34,061 nt of DNA from assembly GCA_003134685.1 (NCBI GenBank), contig PLCA01000015.1:1-34061 (forward strand), read 5' to 3'. The translations under genes were made by a program, and so were the position numbers. Below, one piece after another: positions 1 to 6,916 of the stretch (position 1 is its first letter; the number at the start of each line of letters is the position of its first letter). This DNA is from Gemmatimonadota bacterium (lineage in GTDB: Bacteria; Gemmatimonadota; Gemmatimonadetes; Gemmatimonadales; Gemmatimonadaceae). The notes under the pieces are model-generated. The model had not been told where the DNA came from and searched no databases. It was given only the letters and a program-made list of their open reading frames with translations.

Positions 1-212
1 CGATGATGGCGGTTGTTCTAAAATGTTCCAAAACAATTCTCCAGCTGTTTGTCTATACGATCAATCTTGAAAATCCAACAGACTCGCCACTGCGAATCGT
101 TGCCCTTAGCCGCTGTCTTCGTGATTCTTTACGAGCTAGTTCCGCAATTAGAAGCACGGCCTGCGTACTGGATGCCCCTCAGTCCAACGACAACCTTTGA
201 CCATTACGACAG

Positions 213-285
<73 letters not shown>

Positions 286-328
286 GACTAAGACACAACA
301 TACTGTTGACGCGAGGTCGTGAGAAGTC

Positions 329-348
329 CGGCAGCCTCCTAGCTGCCG
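329..348 (-). terminator. Hairpin downstream of the 377-928 gene
   Basis: CGGCAGC and GCTGCCG form a 7-bp stem around a 6-base loop, about 30 bases past the stop of the minus-strand gene. No real U tract follows on the minus strand, so a terminator role is only a suggestion. Confidence 0.3.
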
Positions 349-376
349 ACACCGCGAATGGATTACTTCGCCGCGA

Positions 377-928
377 TCAGAACGTGCGACTCACCTGAAT
401 CCCGAAAGCGCGTTGTCCGGCAGGCGTGAGACCTGAAGTGGGCCTAACGACTAGCGGCTTCCACTCCTCCGCTTTGATAAGTGCGCCGACGATCCCACCG
501 CCGGCGGCACCGAGTAGACCGAAGAATGCTGCCCCTAAGCCTGCTGTTGCCGCACGCGAGTTGGGCAAGAGGCACCAGTCAGTACAGGGAGCGTAGGCGC
601 TAGCCCCGAAGACGGCACCTCCGATCGCGCCAATGGTGAGCCCGACCAGCGCCCCGCGTCCCGGGTGGCGATGACTGCCTTGGCTGATATCGATCCGCTC
701 GATTTCGCTGACGGCCAGCGAGACCGTGAATGGATCGGCGTCCGGCCGGAACGCGACGGTGTCGTGGTCGGCCGAGATGATACGCCCGAGCTGGTGGTCC
801 GCCGGGAGCGATTGGGTGACGACACGGACCCGTGTACCGTCGACTAGAACGGGCAGCTGCGCATATCCCCGAGTTGCATCGAGCACAGCAAGCGCGAAAA
901 CGAAAGCCATTGAAGCAGGGGTCCGCAT
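377..928 (-). CDS. Exported protein with glycine-rich hydrophobic segment, unknown function
   Basis: I do not recognise a named family. The chosen ATG at 926-928 follows a strong AGGAGG site and gives 183 residues. An in-frame extension to 1018 lacks such a site and would bury the signal peptide. Residues 1-24 form a signal peptide ending in an A-Q type cleavage site (GYAQ). Residues 30-85 look like a small beta-rich domain (DGTRVRV, GRIISADHDTVAF). A Gly/Ala-rich hydrophobic stretch at about 95-155 has GxxxG spacing typical of glycine-zipper membrane segments and includes a short CTDWC motif. The protein ends in Phe, as many envelope proteins do. It sits between tRNA-Gly and tRNA-Thr on their strand but has its own ribosome site. 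Envelope location is inferred. Confidence 0.75.
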   Translation of the reverse strand: MRTPASMAFVFALAVLDATRGYAQLPVLVDGTRVRVVTQSLPADHQLGRIISADHDTVAFRPDADPFTVSLAVSEIERIDISQGSHRHPGRGALVGLTIGAIGGAVFGASAYAPCTDWCLLPNSRAATAGLGAAFFGLLGAAGGGIVGALIKAEEWKPLVVRPTSGLTPAGQRAFGIQVSRTF

Positions 929-1058
929 ATTTCCCTCCTGGTTGACCGCGCCACCACTTTGATGCGGAATCGCGCAAGTGACGAGAAGAGAGATAGGCCA
1001 GCTCGTCCACCGGCCCAATACGTCAGGTGACGTAGAAACCGAAGACCGCCATCAGGGG

Positions 1059-1088
1059 AAAAAAAAGCGGCGCCTGGTGGGCGCCGCT
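1059..1088 (-). terminator. Rho-independent terminator of the tRNA cluster
   Basis: A perfect 9-bp stem (AGCGGCGCC/GGCGCCGCT) with a TGGTG loop is followed on the minus strand by eight consecutive T. It lies about 25 bases past the 3' end of tRNA-Thr, so it probably ends the seven-tRNA transcript running from tRNA-His to tRNA-Thr. That would leave the 377-928 gene and tRNA-Gly to another promoter. Confidence 0.8.
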
Positions 1089-1113
1089 CCTGTTTTCATT
1101 TTTATCGCCGGAG

Positions 1114-1185
1114 AGCCACAGGTGAGAATTGAACTCACGACCGCCCGATTACGAATCGGGTGCTCTACCCCTGAGCTACTGTGGC
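1114..1185 (-). tRNA. tRNA-Thr (anticodon CGT)
   Basis: The minus strand folds as a cloverleaf with acceptor stem GCCACAG/CTGTGGC. The anticodon stem CCCGA/TCGGG holds loop TTCGTAA, giving anticodon CGT for ACG codons. The D arm (AGCTCAGGGGTAGAGC) and T arm (GTTCAATTC) are canonical. CCA is not encoded. Confidence 0.93.
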
Positions 1186-1260
1186 AAGTTCCAGATCAGA
1201 GTAATCCCGACTCGCGTGGCGGATAGAGCTCCGATCGATCGAATGGCCTAACTGCTGGAG

Positions 1261-1342
1261 TGCCCTGGAGCGGACTCGAACCGCTATGCCTTACGGCACC
1301 ACCCCCTCAAGATGGCGTGTCTACCAATTTCACCACCAGGGC
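1261..1342 (-). tRNA. tRNA-Leu (anticodon GAG)
   Basis: This is a class II tRNA with a long variable arm (GGTGCCGTAAGGCAT region). The acceptor stem is GCCCTGG/CCAGGGC with discriminator A. The anticodon stem CCATC/GGTGG holds loop TTGAGGG, giving GAG for CUC codons. The D-arm pattern GGTGAAATTGGTAGACAC is typical of tRNA-Leu. CCA is not encoded. Confidence 0.93.
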
Positions 1343-1407
1343 AACATCACTTCACGCGCGGCGAAACCCGCGCGTCACTTCCTTCAACCGAACTCCAAAA
1401 AAAACTA

Positions 1408-1482
1408 CGGGGCCGACGGGGCTCGAACCCGCGACCTCTCGAGTGACAGTCGAGTGCTCTAACCAAGCTGAGCTACGGCCCC
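1408..1482 (-). tRNA. tRNA-Asp (anticodon GTC)
   Basis: The acceptor stem is GGGGCCG/CGGCCCC with discriminator G, the aspartate identity base. The anticodon stem CTCGA/TCGAG encloses loop CTGTCAC, giving GTC. The T arm is GGTTCGAGCC. CCA is not encoded. Confidence 0.94.
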
Positions 1483-1565
1483 AACTACCGGAGTCAGGGT
1501 CGGAAACCCCTTACTCACTACGCACCATCCTCACTACCGAGCTGGTTGTCAATCAGCCCGCCGAA

Positions 1566-1637
1566 TAGCCCCAAGGGGAATCGAACCCCTCTCTGCACCG
1601 TGAAAGGGTGCCGTCCTAACCGATAGACGATGAGGCC
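1566..1637 (-). tRNA. tRNA-Glu (anticodon TTC)
   Basis: The anticodon stem GCACC/GGTGC encloses loop CTTTCAC, giving TTC for GAA/GAG. The acceptor stem GGCCTCA/TGGGGCT contains a G1-U72 wobble pair, and the D arm (TCGTCTATCGGTTAGGACG) is the characteristic tRNA-Glu type. It is paired with a CTC isoacceptor about 35 bases upstream on the same strand. Confidence 0.93.
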
Positions 1638-1672
1638 GATACGGAGCCCGAAGCATCCTCCATCCCATCAAA

Positions 1673-1745
1673 TAGCGCTAACGGGATTCGAACCCGTGTT
1701 TGGGCCTTGAGAGGGCCCCGTCCTAGTCCCCTAGACGATAGCGCC
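1673..1745 (-). tRNA. tRNA-Glu (anticodon CTC)
   Basis: The anticodon stem GGGCC/GGCCC encloses loop CTCTCAA, giving CTC for GAG codons. The acceptor stem is GGCGCTA/TAGCGCT with the same terminal G-U wobble as the neighbouring tRNA-Glu. A dedicated CUC isoacceptor fits a GC-rich genome that prefers GAG. Confidence 0.93.
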
Positions 1746-1838
1746 AACGATTCCCGTTTCGCTTTTGCTTTGACTCCTCCCAACCACAACGACCTTACCA
1801 CGGCGAGCCGCGAAACGTCGCAACCCGTTTTCGACTCA

Positions 1839-1911
1839 CAGGCCCGGCAGGACTTGAACCTGCAACCCCCGGTTTTGGAGACCGGTGCTCTACCAATTGA
1901 GCTACGGACCT
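1839..1911 (-). tRNA. tRNA-Trp (anticodon CCA)
   Basis: The anticodon stem CCGGT/ACCGG encloses loop CTCCAAA, giving CCA. The acceptor stem is AGGTCCG/CGGGCCT, and discriminator G is the tryptophan identity base. The T arm is GGTTCAAGTCC. In many bacteria tRNA-Trp is followed by secE and nusG, but here it lies inside a tRNA cluster. Confidence 0.94.
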
Positions 1912-1979
1912 ATACCGGCTGCATCCTGCGCGTCACCCGCGAAGTGTGCAGCGCCGACCCTTTTCCTCTTGTTCCGAGG

Positions 1980-2054
1980 GGTGGCTGACGGGAATTGAAC
2001 CCGCAACCCCCGGTGCCACAGACCGGTGCTCTAACCAATTGAGCTACAGCCACC
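1980..2054 (-). tRNA. tRNA-His (anticodon GTG)
   Basis: The anticodon stem CCGGT/ACCGG encloses loop CTGTGGC, giving GTG. The acceptor stem GTGGCTG/CAGCCAC is extended by a genome-encoded G at position -1 facing discriminator C, the hallmark of bacterial tRNA-His. It is the first tRNA of the cluster, 88 bases after the stop of efp on the same strand. Confidence 0.94.
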
Positions 2055-2058
2055 ATGA

Positions 2059-2110
2059 AGCTTCGCCTTTACTTCGAATTTCACGAACAACGCAGTCAAA
2101 CGGCGAAGCT
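2059..2110. repeat. Separated 9-bp inverted repeat between efp and tRNA-His
   Basis: AGCTTCGCC at 2059-2067 and GGCGAAGCT at 2102-2110 are perfect inverse copies 34 bases apart. They fill most of the efp to tRNA-His gap. A minus-strand TTGACT at 2099-2094 lies between the arms and could be a -35 element for the tRNA cluster, but no convincing -10 follows at 16-18 bases. No U tract follows either arm. Confidence 0.35.
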
Positions 2111-2142
2111 GCATCTTAACCGCGTTCTATAATCGAATCAAC

Positions 2143-2706
2143 TTACTTCGAGCGATCCATGTACTCGCCGGTGTTCGGATTCACGCGCACCTTCTCGCCC
2201 GTGTTCACGAATTCCGGCACGTTGATCGTGACACCATTTTCCAGCTTCGCCGGCTTGGTCGACGCAGTCTTCGTCGCCGTCTTCATCACGGGTGCCGTAT
2301 CGACAACCGCAAGTACCATCGAATTCGGCAGCGTAATGCCGATCACTCGGCCGTCGTAGTACTCAGCCTGGATCTTCATCCCCGACTGCATCCACTGTGC
2401 GTTGTCACCGAGCACCTCTTCCTCGATCTCCATCTGATCGTAGTTCTCGGTGTTCATGAAGTGATACGTTTCGCCGCCCTGATACATGAACTCGAGATCG
2501 TGTGTCTCCATCGACGCCTTTTCGATCGTGTCGGCGGCGCGGAAGCGGTGCTCGAAGTTGTTACCGGTGCGAAGATTCTTGAGCTTCGCCTGCACCATCG
2601 CGCGGAGATTGCCGGGCGTGTGATGGCGGAACTCTACTACGCGGCACGGATCGCCCTGGAACACGAGGACCATTCCGCGCCGGATCTGGGTGGCAGGCAT
2701 TGCCAT
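2143..2706 (-). CDS. efp: Translation elongation factor P
   Basis: EF-P enters the ribosomal E site and relieves stalling at consecutive prolines. The 187-residue length and three-domain layout are typical: an N-terminal KOW-like domain (about 1-65), a central OB domain (66-130) and a C-terminal OB domain ending NTGEKVRVNPNTGEYMDR. The loop that reaches the peptidyl-transferase centre reads TPGNLRAMV. The residue after PG, equivalent to Lys34 of E. coli EF-P, is therefore Asn33, with Arg two residues later. Neither the EpmA lysyl-lysine site nor the EarP rhamnosyl-arginine position is conserved, and no modification gene is in the window. ATG at 2704-2706 was chosen; a second Met two codons later is possible. 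The C-terminal part has an insertion rich in Thr/Lys (TATKTASTKPAK). Confidence 0.95.
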   Translation of the reverse strand: MAMPATQIRRGMVLVFQGDPCRVVEFRHHTPGNLRAMVQAKLKNLRTGNNFEHRFRAADTIEKASMETHDLEFMYQGGETYHFMNTENYDQMEIEEEVLGDNAQWMQSGMKIQAEYYDGRVIGITLPNSMVLAVVDTAPVMKTATKTASTKPAKLENGVTINVPEFVNTGEKVRVNPNTGEYMDRSK

Positions 2707-2740
2707 ATGCTTATTCCAATTACTGAGGTCTGAAACTGAA

Positions 2741-2774
2741 GATCGACGCCGGGTGCTGCCGTCTGGCGTCGATC
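2741..2774 (-). terminator. Strong hairpin between the esterase gene and efp
   Basis: GATCGACGCC and GGCGTCGATC form a perfect 10-bp stem around a 14-base loop that can itself pair (GGCAGC/GCTGCC on the minus strand). On the minus strand it is followed by TTCAGTTTCAG, a weak U-rich run. It may end the esterase transcript or act in the efp leader. Confidence 0.4.
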
Positions 2775-2807
2775 GATAAGGAGCGTAAACGCAAACAGCC
2801 TCGAAGC

Positions 2808-3575
2808 TTAGCCGCTTTTCGAACCTCGGTCAAGCTTCGCGACTATGGGCTTGAGTGCTTTCCACACGTTGTCGGCGACGATTTGCTCGCCAGTCACGTT
2901 TGGATGAATACCGTCGGGCTGGTTGAGTCGCGGAATTCCTGCTACCCCGCCGAGCAGAAATGGCAGCAGAGTGACATTCTCCTTCTTTGCGACTTCGGGA
3001 TAGATCGCGTGAAAGCTCCTGGTGTAGGACACGCCGAAGTTGGGGGGTGCTTCCATCTGAACCAGAGCGATCTTCGCCTGTGGCTGCTTCGCTCTCACGG
3101 CGGCGATCAGCTGCTCGAGATTCGCGCGCGCGTCCTCGGGAGGGAGACCGCGAAGCGCGTCGTTCGCGCCCCCTTCGATCACGACCAGATCCGCCGGTGC
3201 GCGAAGCACCCAGTCGATGCGTCGCACCGCGCCCGCGGTCGTCTCACCCGACAAGCCGGCATTCACCACCTTGACGGGAACGCCCTCCGCCCGCGCTTTC
3301 TTCTCGATCAGCGACGGAAATGCCTGCTCCGGATCCAGTCCGAGCCCGGCCGTGAGACTCGTGCCGAAGAAAAGAACGACTGGGGTGCGTATTGAACCGG
3401 CGCTGCTATCCACCGCTGTCGGCGATCCCGCTCCCTTCGCTACACTCATGTTATCCTTCTCTCTCGAATTCTTCGCACTGTCCGCATTTCCGCCCGAGCC
3501 ACACGCGACGACGCACGCGAGCGCGACCGCCTGAGCAACCCGTCGTCCGTGAAGCCAAAACACAACCTCGTTCAT
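2808..3575 (-). CDS. TesA-like GDSL/SGNH esterase, predicted lipoprotein
   Basis: This is a serine hydrolase of the SGNH family, the group of E. coli TesA (thioesterase I / lysophospholipase L1 / arylesterase). The blocks are visible in 255 residues: GTSLTAGLGL with nucleophile Ser73, Gly110 in NAGLSG, GGAND with Asn139, and DGIH with Asp221 and His224. The first block has GTSL where the family consensus is GDSL. A signal sequence ends in VVAC (Cys25), so the mature enzyme is probably lipid-anchored, followed by a Ser/Lys/Gly-rich linker of about 40 residues. The start at 3573-3575 overlaps the divergent ABC gene start by two bases; a longer in-frame reading to 3704 would run antisense through the ABC gene and is rejected. 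No clear Shine-Dalgarno precedes it. The tesA < > ybbA-ybbP arrangement matches E. coli. Confidence 0.88.
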   Translation of the reverse strand: MNEVVFWLHGRRVAQAVALACVVACGSGGNADSAKNSREKDNMSVAKGAGSPTAVDSSAGSIRTPVVLFFGTSLTAGLGLDPEQAFPSLIEKKARAEGVPVKVVNAGLSGETTAGAVRRIDWVLRAPADLVVIEGGANDALRGLPPEDARANLEQLIAAVRAKQPQAKIALVQMEAPPNFGVSYTRSFHAIYPEVAKKENVTLLPFLLGGVAGIPRLNQPDGIHPNVTGEQIVADNVWKALKPIVAKLDRGSKSG

Positions 3576-4263
3576 GCTGATTGCCCGTGAAGTAACCAAA
3601 GAATACATGAGCGGCGAGCAGAAGCTCGCCGTGCTGCGCGACGTGACGTTCACGATACCGCAAGGAGCCTTCGTCGCAATCGTCGGACCTTCCGGCAGCG
3701 GCAAGACGACCCTCCTGGGACTGCTCGCCGGTCTTGATACCCCGACGCGCGGAACTGTGCTCCTCGACGATACCGACCTCGGAAAGCTATCGGAGAACGA
3801 TCGCGCCCGATTGCGGGGCGAGAAAGTCGGCTTCGTTTTCCAGAGCTTTCAGCTTATCCCGACGCTTACTGCCCTCGAGAACGTGCAGGTTCCGCTCGAG
3901 CTGCGTGGCACGCCGGGCGCGGTCGAGCGGGCGCGCGACCTGATCGATCGCGTGGGGCTCTCCGGCCGAGGTCACCATTTTCCCACCCAGCTTTCGGGCG
4001 GAGAACAGCAGCGCGTCGCGGTTGCGCGAGCCTTCGCGAACTCGCCCAAGATCCTCTTCGCCGACGAGCCGACTGGAAATCTCGACAACGCGACCGGCCA
4101 ACGGATCTTCGAGCTCCTTCAGTCGCTCAACACCGATGGCGGCTCCACGATTGTGCTGGTGACCCACGAGCTCACGCTCGCGTCGAAGGCGTCGCGCATG
4201 ATCAGGCTGCTGGACGGCGCCGTCGTGGAAGATACCGGCGCGGACTCCGCGATCTCCGCGTGA
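3574..4263 (+). CDS. ABC transporter ATP-binding protein, YbbA/LolD type
   Basis: This is the cytoplasmic ATPase of a type VII (MacB/LolCDE-like) ABC system. The 229 residues hold all motifs: Walker A GPSGSGKT (38-45), Q-loop Gln90, signature LSGGEQQR (140-147), Walker B ILFADE (160-165), D-loop in GNLDN and switch His198. The ATG at 3574 overlaps the start of the divergent esterase gene (CATG). Spacing to the permease gene is 40 bases on the same strand, which indicates an operon. Type VII systems act mechanically on periplasmic or outer-leaflet substrates rather than pumping across the membrane. The substrate is not known for YbbA/YbbP relatives, and the esterase next door hints at lipid or acyl chemistry. 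Confidence 0.93.
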   Translation: MLIAREVTKEYMSGEQKLAVLRDVTFTIPQGAFVAIVGPSGSGKTTLLGLLAGLDTPTRGTVLLDDTDLGKLSENDRARLRGEKVGFVFQSFQLIPTLTALENVQVPLELRGTPGAVERARDLIDRVGLSGRGHHFPTQLSGGEQQRVAVARAFANSPKILFADEPTGNLDNATGQRIFELLQSLNTDGGSTIVLVTHELTLASKASRMIRLLDGAVVEDTGADSAISA

Positions 4264-4303
4264 GAATCCATGAAGTGTTGAGCCGAGCCGCCGAGATCAG
4301 GCC

Positions 4304-6865
4304 GTGATCGGCATGTCGCGAAGCGTCTGGGGTCTTGCCTGGCGCGAGAGCCGCACCGCCCGCCGGCGGCTGCTGCTGTACATGTCGTCGATCTCCCTGG
4401 GAGTCGCCGCGCTTGTCGCCATCGACTCCTTCTCGGCCAACATCATCCAGTCGGTGAAGGATCAGTCGCGCTCCCTGATGGGTGGCGATGTTCAGTTCAA
4501 CTCCTCCAAGCCGATTCCTCCGGCGGTCGATTCCCTCTTCGATTCGCTAGCGCGCCACGGACTTTCGTTCGCCAGGGTGACGACCTTCCCGTCCATGGCT
4601 GTGGTTCCGCGCACAAGCGGCACCCGCTTCGCGCAGGTGCGCGGCGTCACCGACAACTATCCGTTCTACGGCGGCGTCGTGACGGAGCCGGCCGGACGCT
4701 GGGCACTCCTCAGGCAGGGCGCGAATGCGATCGTCGATCCGTCGCTCCTCGCGTCGCTCAACGCCAGAGTCGGCGACACTCTCAAGCTTGGCTTCGGCAC
4801 CTTCACCATCGTCGCCACCATCAAGGATGTCCCGGGTGCCGCCGGCATCGCCGAGATGCTCGGCCCGCGCATCTTCATTCCCGCGCGCTACGTGGCCGAG
4901 ACACAGCTGTTGGTCTTCGGAAGCACCGCGGAAAGAACGGTACTGGCGAAGCTGCCGGCTAGCGTCGATCCCGACAAGTTTGTCACCCCGTTCAAGAAAC
5001 GCGTCGAGGACCAGCAGGTGCGCGTCCGCACCGTCACGCAGAGCGAAATGGCGACCCAGGATGCAATCGAAAACCTTACGAGCTTCATCGGCATCGTCGG
5101 GCTGGTGGCGCTGCTGCTTGGCGGGATTGGAGTGGCGAGCGGTGTTCGCGCGTTCGTCGCGCGCAAGATCGACACTGTAGCCGTGCTTCGTTGTCTGGGC
5201 GCATCGAGCGGTCAGGTCCTGACGATCTACGTCGTGCAGGCCGCGGCGATGGGCCTGGTGGGCGCTGCCGCTGGTGCCGCGCTAGGCGTGGCCATCCAGT
5301 TTCTCCTTCCACACTTGCTCACCGATTATCTGCCAATCGATGTACGGGTAACGCTGGTGCCTTCGGCGGTGCTCACCGGACTCGTGGTTGGGGGATGGAT
5401 CGCGCTCATCTTTGCGCTGCGCCCCCTGCTCGCCCTCCGCAACGTCTCGCCACTTCAGACGCTCCGCCGCGACACCGACGCCGAAGTCTTGCGCATGCGG
5501 TGGAAGGATGCGCCAAGAATAGTCGTGAATGCAGCGATGGTGCTGAGCGTCCTAGGCATCGCCCTCTCGCGGGCGCAAACGACCAGGCAGGCATTCGCGA
5601 TGAGCGGGGCGACCGGCCTTGCGATCCTCGCTCTCGCCGCCAGCGCGGCACTTCTCTCCTGGGCCGCGCGCAAAGGACTTCGAACGCGTTGGCCGTACGT
5701 GGTGCGACAGGGTGTGGCGAACCTCTATCGCCCCGGGAATCAGACCCGCGCCGTGACGCTCGCTCTCGGATTCGGCGCGTTCCTGGTGAGCACGCTCTTT
5801 CTCGTGCAGAACAACCTACTGCGTCGATTCACGACGGCCGCGGCCGAGTCACGGGGCAATGTGGTCTTCTTCGACGTGCAGCAGGATCAGGCGGCGGGTC
5901 TCGATTCGATCGTCAGAGGTGGGGGCCACGACGTGGTCCAGCTGGCACCCGTGGTCACCATGCGCATCGCGTCGATCAACGGGAAACGCGTCAGCGACAT
6001 GACCCCGATTGCTCGCGGGCAGCGTGGCCGCGCGGGGTGGGCGCTCAGGCGTGAGTTCCGGTCGACCTATCGCGACAAGCCGGCGTCCAGCGAGACGATC
6101 GTCGCCGGCAAATGGTTCAGCGACAGCGCGATCAAGGTTGCGCGGGATACCGGAGAGATCTCTCTCGAGGAAGGAATTGCGACGGAGCTCAACGTCAAGC
6201 TCGGCGACATCATCGCCTGGAACGTGCAGGGCGTCGAGATCCCCACGCGCATCACGAGTCTCCGAAAGGTCATCTGGACCCGGTTCGAGCCCAACTTCTT
6301 CGTCGTGTTCGCGCCGCCCGCGCTGAAGGGGGCGCCGAACCAGTACGTGCTGCTCGCGCAGGTGAAGAATCCCGCCGCCGTCGCGCTCCTGCAGCGCCAA
6401 GTCGTGAACCGATTCCCGAATGTATCGAGCATTGATCTCACCGCGATCAAGCGCACGGTGGACAAGATCGTCGAGAGGGTGTCGCTGGCGATCCGGTTCA
6501 TGGCGCTCTTCAGCCTCGCAGTCGCAATCCCGGTTCTATTCAGCGCGGTGTCTGCGACGCGGCGCGAGAGGATTCGCGAAGGTGTGCTGCTCAAAACACT
6601 GGGCGCCACGCGCGGGCAGATCGCCCGCATCCTTCTCGCCGAGTACTCGCTGCTCGGCTTGATGGGCGGGCTGACTGGAATGTTGTTGTCGCTGGCCGGC
6701 GGCTGGGCCGTCGTGCGCTACATGTTCAAGACGCCATTCGCACCGGCAATCTTACCCGTTGCGGGTATCGCGGCGGTGATCGTTGTGCTGACGCTGCTCA
6801 TCGGCGTACTCGCCGGCCGCGACGTATTCCGCGAGACTCCTGTTACGGCGCTCCGGGACGCGTGA
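4304..6865 (+). CDS. ABC transporter permease with two FtsX domains, YbbP type
   Basis: This is the membrane partner of the preceding ATPase, 853 residues from a GTG at 4304 or 850 from the ATG at 4313; neither has a clear ribosome site. The first membrane helix is at about 25-45, followed by a periplasmic domain, then FtsX-type helices from about 260 to 380 (IGIVGLVALLLGGIGVASG, LTIYVVQAAAMGLVGAAAG). Further helices lie around 400-500, and a second periplasmic region spans about 515-720. A second FtsX block at about 725-850 carries the conserved LLKTLGATRGQIARILLAEY motif, matching VLRCLGASSGQVLTIYVV in the first copy. This duplicated layout is that of YbbP (about 800 residues), not the single-FtsX MacB. 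No fused ATPase is present. Confidence 0.9.
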   Translation: MIGMSRSVWGLAWRESRTARRRLLLYMSSISLGVAALVAIDSFSANIIQSVKDQSRSLMGGDVQFNSSKPIPPAVDSLFDSLARHGLSFARVTTFPSMAVVPRTSGTRFAQVRGVTDNYPFYGGVVTEPAGRWALLRQGANAIVDPSLLASLNARVGDTLKLGFGTFTIVATIKDVPGAAGIAEMLGPRIFIPARYVAETQLLVFGSTAERTVLAKLPASVDPDKFVTPFKKRVEDQQVRVRTVTQSEMATQDAIENLTSFIGIVGLVALLLGGIGVASGVRAFVARKIDTVAVLRCLGASSGQVLTIYVVQAAAMGLVGAAAGAALGVAIQFLLPHLLTDYLPIDVRVTLVPSAVLTGLVVGGWIALIFALRPLLALRNVSPLQTLRRDTDAEVLRMRWKDAPRIVVNAAMVLSVLGIALSRAQTTRQAFAMSGATGLAILALAASAALLSWAARKGLRTRWPYVVRQGVANLYRPGNQTRAVTLALGFGAFLVSTLFLVQNNLLRRFTTAAAESRGNVVFFDVQQDQAAGLDSIVRGGGHDVVQLAPVVTMRIASINGKRVSDMTPIARGQRGRAGWALRREFRSTYRDKPASSETIVAGKWFSDSAIKVARDTGEISLEEGIATELNVKLGDIIAWNVQGVEIPTRITSLRKVIWTRFEPNFFVVFAPPALKGAPNQYVLLAQVKNPAAVALLQRQVVNRFPNVSSIDLTAIKRTVDKIVERVSLAIRFMALFSLAVAIPVLFSAVSATRRERIREGVLLKTLGATRGQIARILLAEYSLLGLMGGLTGMLLSLAGGWAVVRYMFKTPFAPAILPVAGIAAVIVVLTLLIGVLAGRDVFRETPVTALRDA

Positions 6866-6869
6866 CTTC

Positions 6870-6898
6870 GGCGTTGGGACTTCCGACCTCCCAACGCC
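6870..6898. terminator. Hairpin between convergent genes
   Basis: GGCGTTGGGA and TCCCAACGCC form a perfect 10-bp stem with a 9-base loop, just after the permease stop and just before the stop of the convergent peptidase gene. No U tract follows on either strand, so it could be a two-way processing or termination element. Confidence 0.45.
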
Positions 6899-6916
6899 AA
6901 ATGAGAGCTATCCAGA

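Noticed and set aside
3576-3704. Longer start for the esterase gene
   Set aside because: It would run antisense through the conserved start and Walker A region of the ABC gene and would displace the lipoprotein signal.
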